Both the position numbers and the translations under genes were made by a program. DNA of 64,000 nt, from assembly GCA_009780185.1 (NCBI GenBank), contig WRAN01000001.1:62001-126000 (forward strand), in the 5' to 3' direction. Below, piece after piece: positions 1-7,879 of the stretch. This stretch comes from Defluviitaleaceae bacterium. Lineage in GTDB: Bacteria > Bacillota > Clostridia > Lachnospirales > WQUN01. The notes beneath the pieces are model-generated. The model was not told the DNA's origin. It worked only from the letters and a program-made list of their open reading frames with translations, and did no database searches. Positions within the stretch are counted from its first letter, which is position 1; each line of letters starts with the position of its first letter.

Positions 1-177
1 AAGGAAGGCGTACTTTTGTGCCATGGATATCCTAGGATGGCGGATTATACGCTGACATTCATCGCCAGCTAAAGCACTGCTTATGAAGGCCGCCTGTTCC
101 AGATAATCTGATGTAAGTCCACGCTCTACACTAAGCTCAAACAGTGCATTGGCGTACCGCACACGTAAATCAGCCAC
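1..177 (-). CDS. atpH: ATP synthase F1 delta subunit, N-terminal part (cut by window edge)
   Basis: Reading the minus strand from a GTG at 177 gives MADLRVRYANALFELSVERG and then a helical region running off the window start, 59 codons in all. The YANALFEL pattern is the usual beginning of the delta (OSCP) subunit, which links the F1 head to the peripheral stalk. The start overlaps the end of atpF by 8 bases, so the two genes are translationally coupled. The gene order matches the standard F-type operon. Only the N-terminal third is present; the rest lies outside the window. Confidence 0.88.
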   Translation of the reverse strand, partial: MADLRVRYANALFELSVERGLTSDYLEQAAFISSALAGDECQRIIRHPRISMAQKYAFL

Positions 178-721
178 TAAAAACCACCCGATCAAGTTCC
201 TCAAGGCCTTCATTAAAAAGACGCTCATGAGCCTTTCTATCTATCGCCGCCGACAGTAATTTCTCTGCCATATCTGAAGAAATATCAATAAGAGCAGTGT
301 GGATTACCTCTCGCACGCGCTCTCTTTCCATTTCCACTTCCATGCTTGCACGGTCTTTTAGCTCTTTTGCTTCATCTTTGGCTATAGACAGGATTTGCTC
401 ACGCTGATGGGTTGCCTGCTTGTGGGCTTCATCTAAAATAGCCACCCGCTCAAGGTCTATATCCTTTAGCTGGCGGTCATATTTTGCCCTAAGCTCACCT
501 GCTGCGGCACGGCCTTCTTTAGCTTCGTCAAGCTGGTTTCGTATACGCTCTGTGCGGTCATTAAGAATCTTACGCACAGGGGCATATAGCACCTTTGTAA
601 AGACGATACCAAGGATTAAAAGTGGCACCAAATTAGCCACAGTAGTGATAACCGTAGCCATATCAAAATCAATTATCCGGCCAAGAGGTAATGCCTCCAG
701 CCAAAAAATTAAATTACTCAT
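170..721 (-). CDS. atpF: ATP synthase F0 subunit b
   Basis: The protein has 183 residues: one N-terminal membrane segment (about residues 22-45, VANLVPLLILGIVFTKVLY) and then a long charged helix rich in E, R and K (RTERIRNQLDEAKEG onward). That is the layout of the b subunit, the peripheral stalk. The start lies 2 bases after the atpE stop and the end overlaps atpH, as in canonical F-ATPase operons. The N-terminal 20 residues precede an internal Met at 21, so the exact start is slightly uncertain, but the spacing to atpE favours the longer form. Confidence 0.93.
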   Translation of the reverse strand: MSNLIFWLEALPLGRIIDFDMATVITTVANLVPLLILGIVFTKVLYAPVRKILNDRTERIRNQLDEAKEGRAAAGELRAKYDRQLKDIDLERVAILDEAHKQATHQREQILSIAKDEAKELKDRASMEVEMERERVREVIHTALIDISSDMAEKLLSAAIDRKAHERLFNEGLEELDRVVFSG

Positions 722-723
722 GC

Positions 724-996
724 TTAAACAAGATATTGTATAAAGTTGTTAAGAATCGGATTGGGGAAAAGAATAATAATAGATACAACCAAGCCATAAA
801 TACCACCGGTTTCAGCCATCGCAAGACTTGCAAACATGGCGGTAGTAATAGGGCCGCGGGCCTCCGGCTGGCGTGCTATTGCATCAATAGCAACACAGGC
901 AATTCTGGCCTGGGTAAATGTGGTTGCAAATCCGTTAAATATGGCGATAGTGCTGGTAATATAGGCAACTATCATTACTGCTGCTACAGGATTCAT
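724..996 (-). CDS. atpE: ATP synthase F0 subunit c (rotor ring), atypical
   Basis: A 90-residue hairpin of two membrane helices with the conserved polar loop ARQPEARG (residues 41-48) identifies the c subunit. The ion-carrying carboxylate is E62 in AETGGIYG. Aligning on the loop to the known Na+-type c subunit of Ilyobacter tartaricus places Q29 on its Q32 and Y67 on its Y70, while its S66 and T67 correspond to T63 and G64. The glycine-rich packing motif of helix 1 is poor: only G22 remains and the other positions are A24, T26 and T28. Na+ versus H+ coupling is therefore open. The gene lies between atpB and atpF. Confidence 0.95.
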   Translation of the reverse strand: MNPVAAVMIVAYITSTIAIFNGFATTFTQARIACVAIDAIARQPEARGPITTAMFASLAMAETGGIYGLVVSIIILFPNPILNNFIQYLV

Positions 997-1018
997 ATGT
1001 GATTCCTCCTAGGAAAAT

Positions 1019-1708
1019 TTAGTCTTCAGAAACAGCAAGCCCTAAATAAGTAAGGCTTAAAACAGTAAATACAAAAGCTTGCATTGCCCCAGATATAACA
1101 TCAAAGTAAGCATGAAGCACAACAGGCAAAAACATAGCAACTACAGTAGGTGTAAGGGCATAAACAAGGCTAACCAAAATCATACCGCCAAGTACATTCC
1201 CAAATAAACGGAAACTAAGTGAAATCGGCCGGGATAACTCCCCAAGGATATTTATCGGAAGAAATAAAAAAAACGGCTTAAAGAATTTACTAATATAATC
1301 CCATCCCCGATACCAAACCCCTACTGCTTGCATCAAGACAACAGTAATAATGGCAAGTGATAAAGGCACAGTCCAATCCGCGGTAGGAGGCCTTACAAAC
1401 CACACAACCCCACTCATATTGGAAAGAAGTAAAAATGAAAACACCGTAAAAAACCAGCCCCCAACCCAGCTAAGCTTGGCCCCAGCGCTGCCCGCCACAA
1501 AGTTTTCGAACATTTCCACAATAAGCTCAACAAAATTTTGAAACCCGGTAGGTATTTCCTTAAACTTAGAAAGCTTAATTCGAACAACCACAGCAAAAAT
1601 AATAAGAATAAGCATGATCCCAGCCATTGAAAAGGTTGTATCGGTAATCCAAATATCAATTGAGCCAATGGTTATGACTCGGTGTACATTAAGATCAAAA
1701 TCTAGCAA
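1019..1708 (-). CDS. atpB: ATP synthase F0 subunit a
   Basis: The 229-residue polytopic membrane protein carries the essential arginine in LSFRLFGNVLGG and the C-terminal helix pattern HAYFDVISGAMQAFVFTVLSL. Subunit a provides the ion half-channels that meet the c ring. It starts 8 bases downstream of the gene before it on the minus strand and precedes atpE, the standard order. Length and motifs are ordinary for Clostridia. Confidence 0.96.
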   Translation of the reverse strand: MLDFDLNVHRVITIGSIDIWITDTTFSMAGIMLILIIFAVVVRIKLSKFKEIPTGFQNFVELIVEMFENFVAGSAGAKLSWVGGWFFTVFSFLLLSNMSGVVWFVRPPTADWTVPLSLAIITVVLMQAVGVWYRGWDYISKFFKPFFLFLPINILGELSRPISLSFRLFGNVLGGMILVSLVYALTPTVVAMFLPVVLHAYFDVISGAMQAFVFTVLSLTYLGLAVSED

Positions 1709-1716
1709 GCCATCAC

Positions 1717-2130
1717 CTACTCCGTTTCTTTAGTAGTTACAGTATCGCCATCTTTATCTTTAATAAAAAATTTAAGGGCATAACTTGCAATAGGCATAGA
1801 CAAAAGCCCAAGAACAGCTCCAAGAAACTCTACAAAAGGAATAAAATGCGCAGCAACTAATACAAGCCCCGTCAACAAAAACCTAGCAAAATACATAAGC
1901 CCTGTATATCCGCCAACACCGTTTTCCATACTGGATGCACGAGTAACAGCATGCTTAAGCAATAAAACCTTGCAGATATTCAAAATCCCAGCCATAACCA
2001 CACCCAAGCCAAACTCTACAGCAAAATAATTACGGAAAACAATAGCAATCACAATTATTATCAAAAGAGAAGTAGCAATTATTACAATAATCATTTTCTT
2101 TGCATATCCAGTTAGGGTAGCTTCCATCAT
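1717..2130 (-). CDS. atpI: ATP synthase subunit I-like membrane protein
   Basis: The 137-residue protein has four predicted membrane segments and a short charged C-terminus (KDKDGDTVTTKETE). Its position directly ahead of atpB and behind an AtpZ-like gene is where Firmicutes carry AtpI, a non-stoichiometric factor linked to c-ring assembly and divalent cation uptake. The start overlaps the atpZ stop by 4 bases (ATGA type). The family is poorly conserved, so the call rests on topology, size and context more than on signature residues. Confidence 0.75.
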   Translation of the reverse strand: MMEATLTGYAKKMIIVIIATSLLIIIVIAIVFRNYFAVEFGLGVVMAGILNICKVLLLKHAVTRASSMENGVGGYTGLMYFARFLLTGLVLVAAHFIPFVEFLGAVLGLLSMPIASYALKFFIKDKDGDTVTTKETE

Positions 2131-2366
2131 TTCTTGCCCCCTATATCCACACGCTTAAACAATTCAAATATAGTCTTAAAAGCCGCAACAACACCCAACA
2201 AAGAAAACACCAAAATAAGCCAAGGCTCAGTGCCAAGCCATCGATCCAAAAGCCACCCAACAAAAACACCAATCCCAACACATGAGACAATAGACACTCC
2301 CATAGTTGTGATTAGTGACATGGCTTTAAAGATTGCGCGAAGCTCTTCTCTGGTATATTTTGACAT
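2127..2366 (-). CDS. atpZ: AtpZ/AtpI family protein, first gene of the ATP synthase operon
   Basis: The protein has 79 residues: a short basic-acidic N-terminus (MSKYTREELRAIFKAM) and two hydrophobic helices joined by DRWLGTEPW. The pattern GWLLDRWLGTEPWLILVFSLLG is typical of AtpZ, a small F0-associated protein. A GAGGT Shine-Dalgarno lies 8 bases ahead of the ATG. As the first gene, its upstream region (2367-2479) should hold the operon promoter, shared with the divergent response regulator. Confidence 0.82.
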   Translation of the reverse strand: MSKYTREELRAIFKAMSLITTMGVSIVSCVGIGVFVGWLLDRWLGTEPWLILVFSLLGVVAAFKTIFELFKRVDIGGKK

Positions 2367-2389
2367 AAATTTGACCTCGAAAAATAATT

Positions 2390-2465
2390 CATATAAAGAT
2401 TCTGTTAAGCGTACTGTACTATGTTACAATACCTGGGATTTTAAGCATATAAAGATTTTGTTAAG
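2390..2465 (+). promoter_or_regulatory. Pair of 20-base direct repeats between atp operon and regulator gene
   Basis: CATATAAAGATTCTGTTAAG at 2390-2409 recurs as CATATAAAGATTTTGTTAAG at 2446-2465, differing at one base and spaced 56 bases start to start. They lie in the divergent region between the atp operon and a response regulator gene. A TACAAT element near 2424 lies between them and could be the -10 of the regulator. Direct repeats are the usual target of OmpR/PhoB-type regulators, so autoregulation or control of the atp operon is plausible but inferred. Confidence 0.5.
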
Positions 2466-2479
2466 ATTGAGGGAATGAC

Positions 2480-3172
2480 ATGAAAGAAAAGAAAACAATA
2501 TTGTTAGCAATACGAAAAAACCCATATTCCGCCAGCACAAAAGAGGTTTTAACCCAGCATTTCTACAATGTTTTAATGGCAGGGACGGCAAAGGCAGTAA
2601 CTTCCATTTTAGATCAGCAGCACCCTCATTTAATAATGGTAGACCTAAACTTACCGGGGATGGGAGGCTTGGCTTTAATAAAGAACCTCCGCAGGTCGCA
2701 CGAAACTCATATTATTGCCCTATCTCACTCCCAAGATGAAATGATCATGGTAGATGCCCTAGATGCTGGAGCCAACGATGTCCTAACCATGCCCATAGGC
2801 AGCCCAGAGCACCTAGCAAGAATCCGAGCAGCCCTACGTTATAGCCCCACGACTCCAGGGTGCATAAACGGCGGAGAGTTTAAGTCTCAAGGCCTATACA
2901 TCAACTACTCAAACCGTACCGTAGAAGTGGATGGAAAAGCCATTCACCTAACCCCAATTGAGTTTCGTATAGTTACCTTGCTAACAATAAACCCAGGTAA
3001 AGTACTAACCCATGACCAGATTATCTCCGAAATATGGGGGCCATATAATAGCGATAACTTAGTTCTAAGGGTTAATATGGCCAATATAAGAAGAAAAATA
3101 GAAAAAAACCCCGCTGCACCTAAATATATCCTTACAGAAGTCGGGGTTGGTTATAGAGCTATTAGCGAATAA
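2480..3172 (+). CDS. OmpR/PhoB-family response regulator with degenerate receiver domain
   Basis: The 230-residue protein has a receiver-like domain (about 5-120) and a C-terminal winged helix (about 132-228, LTPIEFRIVTLLTINPGKVLT). The candidate phospho-acceptor is D55 in MVDLNLPGM. The acidic pair that binds Mg2+ near residues 11-13 is missing (AIRKNP), and the invariant lysine after beta-5 is replaced by M104 (LTMPIGS). Such receivers often work without classical phosphorylation. No histidine kinase gene is adjacent. The 20-base direct repeats just upstream may be its own binding site. Confidence 0.88.
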   Translation: MKEKKTILLAIRKNPYSASTKEVLTQHFYNVLMAGTAKAVTSILDQQHPHLIMVDLNLPGMGGLALIKNLRRSHETHIIALSHSQDEMIMVDALDAGANDVLTMPIGSPEHLARIRAALRYSPTTPGCINGGEFKSQGLYINYSNRTVEVDGKAIHLTPIEFRIVTLLTINPGKVLTHDQIISEIWGPYNSDNLVLRVNMANIRRKIEKNPAAPKYILTEVGVGYRAISE

Positions 3173-3184
3173 ATGTTATAGTAT

Positions 3185-3265
3185 CTTGCCGTGTGGAGCA
3201 CGGTGCCGCGTAAGCGGCAGGCCACCCGGCCAGTAAGCGAAGCTTACGAGAGGGCGGAGCCCGAT
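3185..3265. other. GC-rich intergenic block with short hairpins
   Basis: This stretch is much richer in G and C than its surroundings and contains several short inverted repeats, for example GTAAGC-gaa-GCTTAC near 3232. I found no open reading frame, tRNA fold or known riboswitch consensus in it. It may be part of the 3' untranslated region of the regulator gene or a small structured element. Confidence 0.3.
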
Positions 3266-3311
3266 TTAAAAGGGGGGAAACCTGTTTTGACTACTCCAGC
3301 AACTATCGCAT

Positions 3312-3359
3312 AGCAGAGGCTATTGCGAAAAAAATAAATGCATAGCAATAGCCTTTGCT
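3312..3359. repeat. Inverted repeat upstream of CD3324-type gene
   Basis: AGCAGAGGCTATTGC (3312-3326) and GCAATAGCCTTTGCT (3345-3359) form a 15-base stem with one mismatch around an 18-base AT-rich loop. It ends 31 bases before the next start codon and could be a terminator for the regulator transcript or a structure in the leader of the following gene. There is no clear run of T after it. Confidence 0.5.
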
Positions 3360-3390
3360 CATTCCATAGAAACTATTTGGGAGGAGCACT

Positions 3391-3675
3391 ATGCGCTATG
3401 CGAACGCCCAAGACATCTTCCCGGAGGATGTTCTTGCGCTAATGCAACAATATACAGATGGAGCGTATATTTACATCCCAAGAAAAACCGGAACCCATAA
3501 AAAATGGGGAGAAAACACCAAATCCAAATCCGAAACCAAAAAACGAAACGCCGAAATATACGCCCAATACAAATCCGGCCACAAAGTAAACGAACTTGCC
3601 ACTAGGCATTATCTATCAGAAAAAAGTATAGAGAGAATAATCACTCTAGGCCGAAAGCAAGAGCAAAACGAGTAA
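3391..3675 (+). CDS. CD3324-family small DNA-binding protein (Mor-like)
   Basis: The protein has 94 residues. The N-terminus MRYANAQDIFPEDVLALMQQ and the motif DGAYIYIPRK match the CD3324/Mor-like family common in Clostridia. The C-terminal part (NAEIYAQYKSGHKVNELATRHYLSEKSIERII) reads as a helix-turn-helix. A strong GGAGGAG Shine-Dalgarno lies 6 bases before the ATG. The family is thought to consist of small transcriptional regulators; targets are unknown. It appears monocistronic, with its own terminator. Confidence 0.8.
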   Translation: MRYANAQDIFPEDVLALMQQYTDGAYIYIPRKTGTHKKWGENTKSKSETKKRNAEIYAQYKSGHKVNELATRHYLSEKSIERIITLGRKQEQNE

Positions 3676-3738
3676 ACGCAACCATGTATACTGCATCTTA
3701 TGAGGAACACTGTAAGATCAATGACGGTTGCGTTTTTT
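3674..3738 (+). terminator. Possible Rho-independent terminator with long loop
   Basis: AAACGCAACC at 3674 pairs with GGTTGCGTTT ending near 3734, followed by a T-run. The 42-base loop is long, but stem and T-run fit a terminator for the gene ending at 3675. Confidence 0.6.
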
Positions 3739-3819
3739 ATTACCCTAAAACTCATTACATAATTGTCTTTTAGGTAACAATCCTCCCACTCACACCCTAA
3801 AATTCCATGGGTGATAAAC

Positions 3820-4401
3820 ATGAACGAAACAATATGGACAGTAACACCAACAACCACTCCAACAGTAATACGCCACTGCAGCAAATGCAACCGCAAATCC
3901 AATTACTATTGCAGCGAAAAATTCCGAGCCAACGCCAATCAGCAGCGAGTGGATGTCTGGCTAATATACAAATGCACAAAATGCGACAGTACATTAAAAC
4001 TAACCATCTACAAAGGCATCCGCCCAAAAGACCTTCCACCAGGGCTATTTGACAAGTTTGTAAACAATGACGCAGCCCTAGCATGGGAATACGCTTTCAA
4101 TCGCAACTTCCTAAAGCAGCAAGCCTGTGTGGTGGACTATGCTGGTATTGAATACACAGTAGAAAGTCCCAACCCCGCCACCGTTCCCCTACTGGTACAA
4201 ATAAAAACTCAATACCCCTTCGACTTAAAACTAAGCGTACTTCTAGCCAAAATGCTAAACACATCCATTTCCCAAATAAAAAAGCTCGCCGAAACAGGCA
4301 ATATTTCGGCAAGCCCTGAAATTAATATAATAAAGCACAGAATCAAGTCAGATACTGATATAACACTTGCTATTAGTAGCCTCTCTACCAACTCTCCCTA
4401 A
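3820..4401 (+). CDS. DUF1062 domain protein with zinc-ribbon cysteines
   Basis: The protein has 193 residues from the ATG at 3820; a GTG at 3811 is possible, but GGTGA at 3810 is well placed as a ribosome site for 3820. Two CxxC pairs (CSKC and CTKC) flank an N-terminal beta region with TIWTVTPTTTPTVIRHC, and KGIRPKDLPP follows; both are hallmarks of DUF1062. The function is unknown. The C-terminal part reads as helical (SVLLAKMLNTSISQIKKLA, possibly DNA-binding). It converges on and overlaps the SDR gene by 17 bases. Confidence 0.85.
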   Translation: MNETIWTVTPTTTPTVIRHCSKCNRKSNYYCSEKFRANANQQRVDVWLIYKCTKCDSTLKLTIYKGIRPKDLPPGLFDKFVNNDAALAWEYAFNRNFLKQQACVVDYAGIEYTVESPNPATVPLLVQIKTQYPFDLKLSVLLAKMLNTSISQIKKLAETGNISASPEINIIKHRIKSDTDITLAISSLSTNSP

Positions 4402-5182
4402 CTCCTCCATCACTGGCAATAATTTGTCCCGTTATCCATTTAGCATAACTACTATGCAAAAAAAGAAGCAAATCAGCTGTATCATCCGGCGTACCCCAAC
4501 GTCCCGACGGGAACATCTTTGCAACATTTTTATAATCTTCACCAAAGCAGTAACCCGTATCGTTAGGCCCTGGGTTTACGCAGTTTACCCGTATATTCTT
4601 ATCGCCAAGCAAATGTGCTGTTTGCTTACATAAACAAATGATTGCCTCCTTTGATACGCAATAAGCTATTTCCTTCACCATGGGGCTTAAATATTGGCCG
4701 CTTGTAAAAAGGGTGATGGCGTTGTCTTTGGTTGTATCAACCTGGCTAACAAAAGACTGTATCATCATCATGGATGCGCGGACATTTACATGCAAGATAG
4801 GATCAATGTGTTCTGGTGTCCAATTCCCGATTTCTACACTTTCACCATTTGTATGGTTTAAGACTAAGCCATCAAGATAACCCAATTCTGCTACCGCCTC
4901 TGAAATCACTTTTTCAGCATTACCAGGCACTTCTAAATCTGAAGATGTAACAGCCGCCACCTTTAACCCCTGGTTATTAAGCAGATTTACAACCGTTTCC
5001 GTTCCATCCGGCATGGCAGTTAGGTGATTGGTTGTCATATCATAATCAGAAAACCCATGAACCACGACCTCAGCCCCCGCCTCAGCAAAACGTTTTGCAA
5101 GAGTAGCGCCAATGCCCATAGGGCGGCTTACGCCGGTGATTAATATCTTTTTCCCATCTAATCTTATTAAGGAGTTATACAT
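4385..5182 (-). CDS. Short-chain dehydrogenase/reductase
   Basis: The 265-residue Rossmann-fold oxidoreductase has the cofactor motif TGVSRPMGIG at residues 16-25 and the catalytic set S161, Y174 and K178 (YCVSK). The end, WITGQIIASDGG, is typical of classical SDRs close to 3-oxoacyl-ACP reductase or glucose dehydrogenase-like enzymes. The substrate cannot be told from sequence. It is followed by a hairpin and is convergent with the DUF1062 gene. Confidence 0.9.
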   Translation of the reverse strand: MYNSLIRLDGKKILITGVSRPMGIGATLAKRFAEAGAEVVVHGFSDYDMTTNHLTAMPDGTETVVNLLNNQGLKVAAVTSSDLEVPGNAEKVISEAVAELGYLDGLVLNHTNGESVEIGNWTPEHIDPILHVNVRASMMMIQSFVSQVDTTKDNAITLFTSGQYLSPMVKEIAYCVSKEAIICLCKQTAHLLGDKNIRVNCVNPGPNDTGYCFGEDYKNVAKMFPSGRWGTPDDTADLLLFLHSSYAKWITGQIIASDGGVRESW

Positions 5183-5249
5183 AGAATTACCACCTTTTCT
5201 CCTTCAATCATGTTTCTCAATGTCGTTCGCTATAGTATAACAAATAATT

Positions 5250-5278
5250 AGGCGAATGGCAGTATACGCCATTCGCCT
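5250..5278 (-). terminator. Hairpin downstream of spoIVA
   Basis: AGGCGAATGGC and GCCATTCGCCT form an 11-base stem between the spoIVA stop (5291) and the SDR start (5182). On the minus strand it is followed by an AT-rich but weak T stretch, consistent with a terminator for spoIVA. Confidence 0.6.
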
Positions 5279-5290
5279 GAAATAATTTAA

Positions 5291-6769
5291 CTATAGAATA
5301 ATACAAATCAACCCGCCAGACCCTTCATTAATAATCTTTTGTAATGTTTCTTGAAACTTCATCTGGGCAGTTTCCGGCATACGGAACAGCTTATTCTGCA
5401 GCCCATCCCGTACCATTTCGTGCATGGACTTACCAAACATATTAAGCTCCCAAATCCGGCCGGGATCTTCATTCATCTCTTGATTGATGTAAGCAATTAG
5501 ATCTTCGCTTTGTTTTTCGTTGCCCACTAATGGGGATATTTCAGTTTCTATATCCGCACGAATTAGATGAATACTTGGAGCACTTGCTTTGATTTTTACT
5601 CCGTATTTTGCGCCATGTTTTACTAGTACTGGGGGCTCTAGCTTCATTTCGTCTGTGGCTGGTGTTACTATGCCATAGCCCTTGCGTCGTACTTCTTCTA
5701 GAGCATATTTCAATTTATCAAACTCACGCTTTGCTTCTGCAAGCACCTTAATCGTGGCAATTAATTGGTATTCCCCAGCTATATCCATACCTGTGGTTTC
5801 ACTTAATATCTGGTAGAACAGGGGCTCTTCCACTGTAAGCTCAATGTATGCCGTGCCTTCCCCAAGAGCTATCCGATCTAGGAAAGCTTTTTTTACATGC
5901 TCGTTACTATCTAATAAGCTTACACATTCCCGCATCTCTCTTAGTTTGCCTATGCCCTTGACCATTTCTTTTACTGCACCTATGTAGCTTTGCTTTAGCC
6001 AGTGGTCTAAAGATAGGGTTTCAATCCATTTTGGATAGTTAATTCTTATTTCCTGTACAGGGAATTCATATAGCACTTTCTCTATTACAGCATGGATATC
6101 TTCGATTTTCAGCTGAGCGGCATTGACTGCCATAACCGGAGCACCGTATTTTGCAGCCAACTGCTCTCTTAGCTGGTCTGCTTCCGGGGAGAATGGAGTT
6201 TGAGTGTTAAGTAGAATCACGAAAGGCTTATTGATTTGCTTTAGCTCCCGAATTACCCGCTCTTCTGCCTCTATGTAGTCTTCTCTTGGGATTTCGGCTA
6301 TGCTTCCGTCTGTGGTTAACACAATGCCTATTGTAGAATGGTCATTAATAACCTTACGGGTACCCATTTCGGCTGCTTCAGCAAATGGGATTTTCTCTTC
6401 TGCCCAAGGGGTGGATACCATACGGGGTAGCTCGCCGTCCAGGTGGCCCATTGCCCCCGGAACTAGATAGCCTACACAGTCTATCATGCGTACTTTAAAG
6501 CTTAGAGCATCGTCTAACCTTATTTCTACTGCCTCGTTGGGAACAAATTTCGGCTCTGTGGTCATGATTGTACGGCCTGCTGCGCTTTGAGGCAGTTCGT
6601 CCTTTGCCCGCTCTTTTGAGTAACTATTTTCTATGTTGGGGATTACCAGCAGATCCATGAAGCGCTTGATGAATGTGGATTTCCCGGTACGCACCGGGCC
6701 GACTACCCCTATGTAGATATCTCCCCGGGTGCGTTCGGCTATGTCCCGGTATAGGTCTTGATAGTTCAT
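5291..6769 (-). CDS. spoIVA: Stage IV sporulation protein A (spore coat morphogenetic ATPase)
   Basis: The protein has 492 residues, the normal length for SpoIVA. The Walker A motif is GPVRTGKS at 24-31, followed by DCVGYLVPGAMG (Walker B region) and the SpoIVA-specific C-terminus ending GGLICIIL. In known sporeformers SpoIVA polymerises on the forespore surface using ATP and is anchored by SpoVM; a spoVM gene lies at 26717 here. The start has a GGGAG Shine-Dalgarno. Its 5' end and leader are duplicated at 9982-10084. A CATACAAT element in the leader resembles a sigma-E -10, but I see no good -35. Confidence 0.97.
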   Translation of the reverse strand: MNYQDLYRDIAERTRGDIYIGVVGPVRTGKSTFIKRFMDLLVIPNIENSYSKERAKDELPQSAAGRTIMTTEPKFVPNEAVEIRLDDALSFKVRMIDCVGYLVPGAMGHLDGELPRMVSTPWAEEKIPFAEAAEMGTRKVINDHSTIGIVLTTDGSIAEIPREDYIEAEERVIRELKQINKPFVILLNTQTPFSPEADQLREQLAAKYGAPVMAVNAAQLKIEDIHAVIEKVLYEFPVQEIRINYPKWIETLSLDHWLKQSYIGAVKEMVKGIGKLREMRECVSLLDSNEHVKKAFLDRIALGEGTAYIELTVEEPLFYQILSETTGMDIAGEYQLIATIKVLAEAKREFDKLKYALEEVRRKGYGIVTPATDEMKLEPPVLVKHGAKYGVKIKASAPSIHLIRADIETEISPLVGNEKQSEDLIAYINQEMNEDPGRIWELNMFGKSMHEMVRDGLQNKLFRMPETAQMKFQETLQKIINEGSGGLICIIL

Positions 6770-6830
6770 AAAAAAACTCCCTCTCTGATTTAGAATTGTA
6801 TGGATACAATATTCTATGCATCAAAGGGAG
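6728..6830. repeat. 103 bp direct repeat, copy 1 (spoIVA 5' end and leader)
   Basis: This copy covers the first 14 codons of spoIVA plus its leader. It matches 9982-10084 over 103 bases with about six differences, including a one-base deletion in copy 2 and a compensating insertion elsewhere. It contains a CTCCCT...AGGGAG inverted repeat and an inner AGAATTGTAT/ATACAATATTCT dyad. The two copies bracket the methyltransferase island. Confidence 0.92.
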
Positions 6831-6955
6831 ATTGTATGCATAATAGGATTACAAACATACCAATATAAATCACTCCTTCCGTTGTATTTTGGGATATGAT
6901 ATAATTATTAAGAATTGTCGAAACATCTGTAAAACAATGAAGAAGGCAGGTCAAT

Positions 6956-7879
6956 ATGGATAATTTAAAGATTTACAAGAGATTTAAACCAGACAATAAA
7001 ATTACTCTATATAATGGTGACTGTTTAAATCTTTTACAGAAAATGCCAGATGAGTCTATTGATGTAATTATAACATCACCACCATACTGTATGAAAAAAG
7101 AATATGAAAATCCGCATGATGATATTAATATGTTTAGAAAACGTCATTTGAATGTTTTTACAGATATTTATCGCATTTTAAAACCCGGAGGTAGCATATG
7201 TTGGCAAGTCGGATATCACATATCAAATACGAGTGTTATTCCTCTTGATTATATTATTTACGAAATATTTACAGAAAACAGTCAACACTTCACACATCCC
7301 TTGATCCTTAAAAATAGAATCATTTGGTGCTTTGGCCATGGTTTAAATAGTACTCATAGATTTAGTGGAAGACATGAAACAATCCTTTGGTTTACAAAAG
7401 GAAATGAATATACTTTTAACCTAGATAGCATACGTGTGCCACAAAAATACCCTGGAAAAAGATCATATAAAGGGCCTAACAAAGGTAATCTTAGTGGTCA
7501 TCCACTAGGTAAAAATCCTTCCGACGTATGGGAAATCCCAAATGTCAAGGCTCGACATATTGAAAAAACTGAGCATCCGTGCCAGTTTCCTGTTGCAATA
7601 CCGCAGCGACTGATAAAGGCATTAGTTCCATGCGGCGGATTGGTTTTTGATCCTTTTATGGGTTCTGGAACAACGGGTATCGCAGCTATAATAAACAAAT
7701 GTAGGTTTGTTGGCGCAGAGATTGAGAATAGGTATTATGATATTGCAACAGGGCGCATAAACCAAGCTCTCACAGGTGAAATAGACATTAGAGAAGATGT
7801 ACCAGTTATCGAACCAGATATTAATTCATCTGTAGCTAAGTTACCGGACATATTCCATGAAGCGAGGATTTCTCAATGA
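6956..7879 (+). CDS. Site-specific DNA methyltransferase (beta class, N6-A or N4-C)
   Basis: The 307-residue protein has the catalytic motif SPPY at 41-44 near the N-terminus and the AdoMet-binding motif DPFMGSGTT at 232-240 near the C-terminus. This IV-then-I order defines the beta class of amino-methyltransferases. LKPGG (76-80) and the HPCQFPVAIPQRLI segment are also typical. The middle part is the likely target recognition region. The stop overlaps the next gene's ATG (ATGA), so the two are coupled. It presumably protects DNA against, or marks DNA for, the partner protein. Confidence 0.93.
   Translation: MDNLKIYKRFKPDNKITLYNGDCLNLLQKMPDESIDVIITSPPYCMKKEYENPHDDINMFRKRHLNVFTDIYRILKPGGSICWQVGYHISNTSVIPLDYIIYEIFTENSQHFTHPLILKNRIIWCFGHGLNSTHRFSGRHETILWFTKGNEYTFNLDSIRVPQKYPGKRSYKGPNKGNLSGHPLGKNPSDVWEIPNVKARHIEKTEHPCQFPVAIPQRLIKALVPCGGLVFDPFMGSGTTGIAAIINKCRFVGAEIENRYYDIATGRINQALTGEIDIREDVPVIEPDINSSVAKLPDIFHEARISQ

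Noticed and set aside
3185-3265. GC-rich structured block considered as T-box or c-di-GMP riboswitch
   Set aside because: GGTGCCGCG resembles part of a T-box antiterminator, but no specifier loop or matching stems are present, and the downstream gene is not a typical target.
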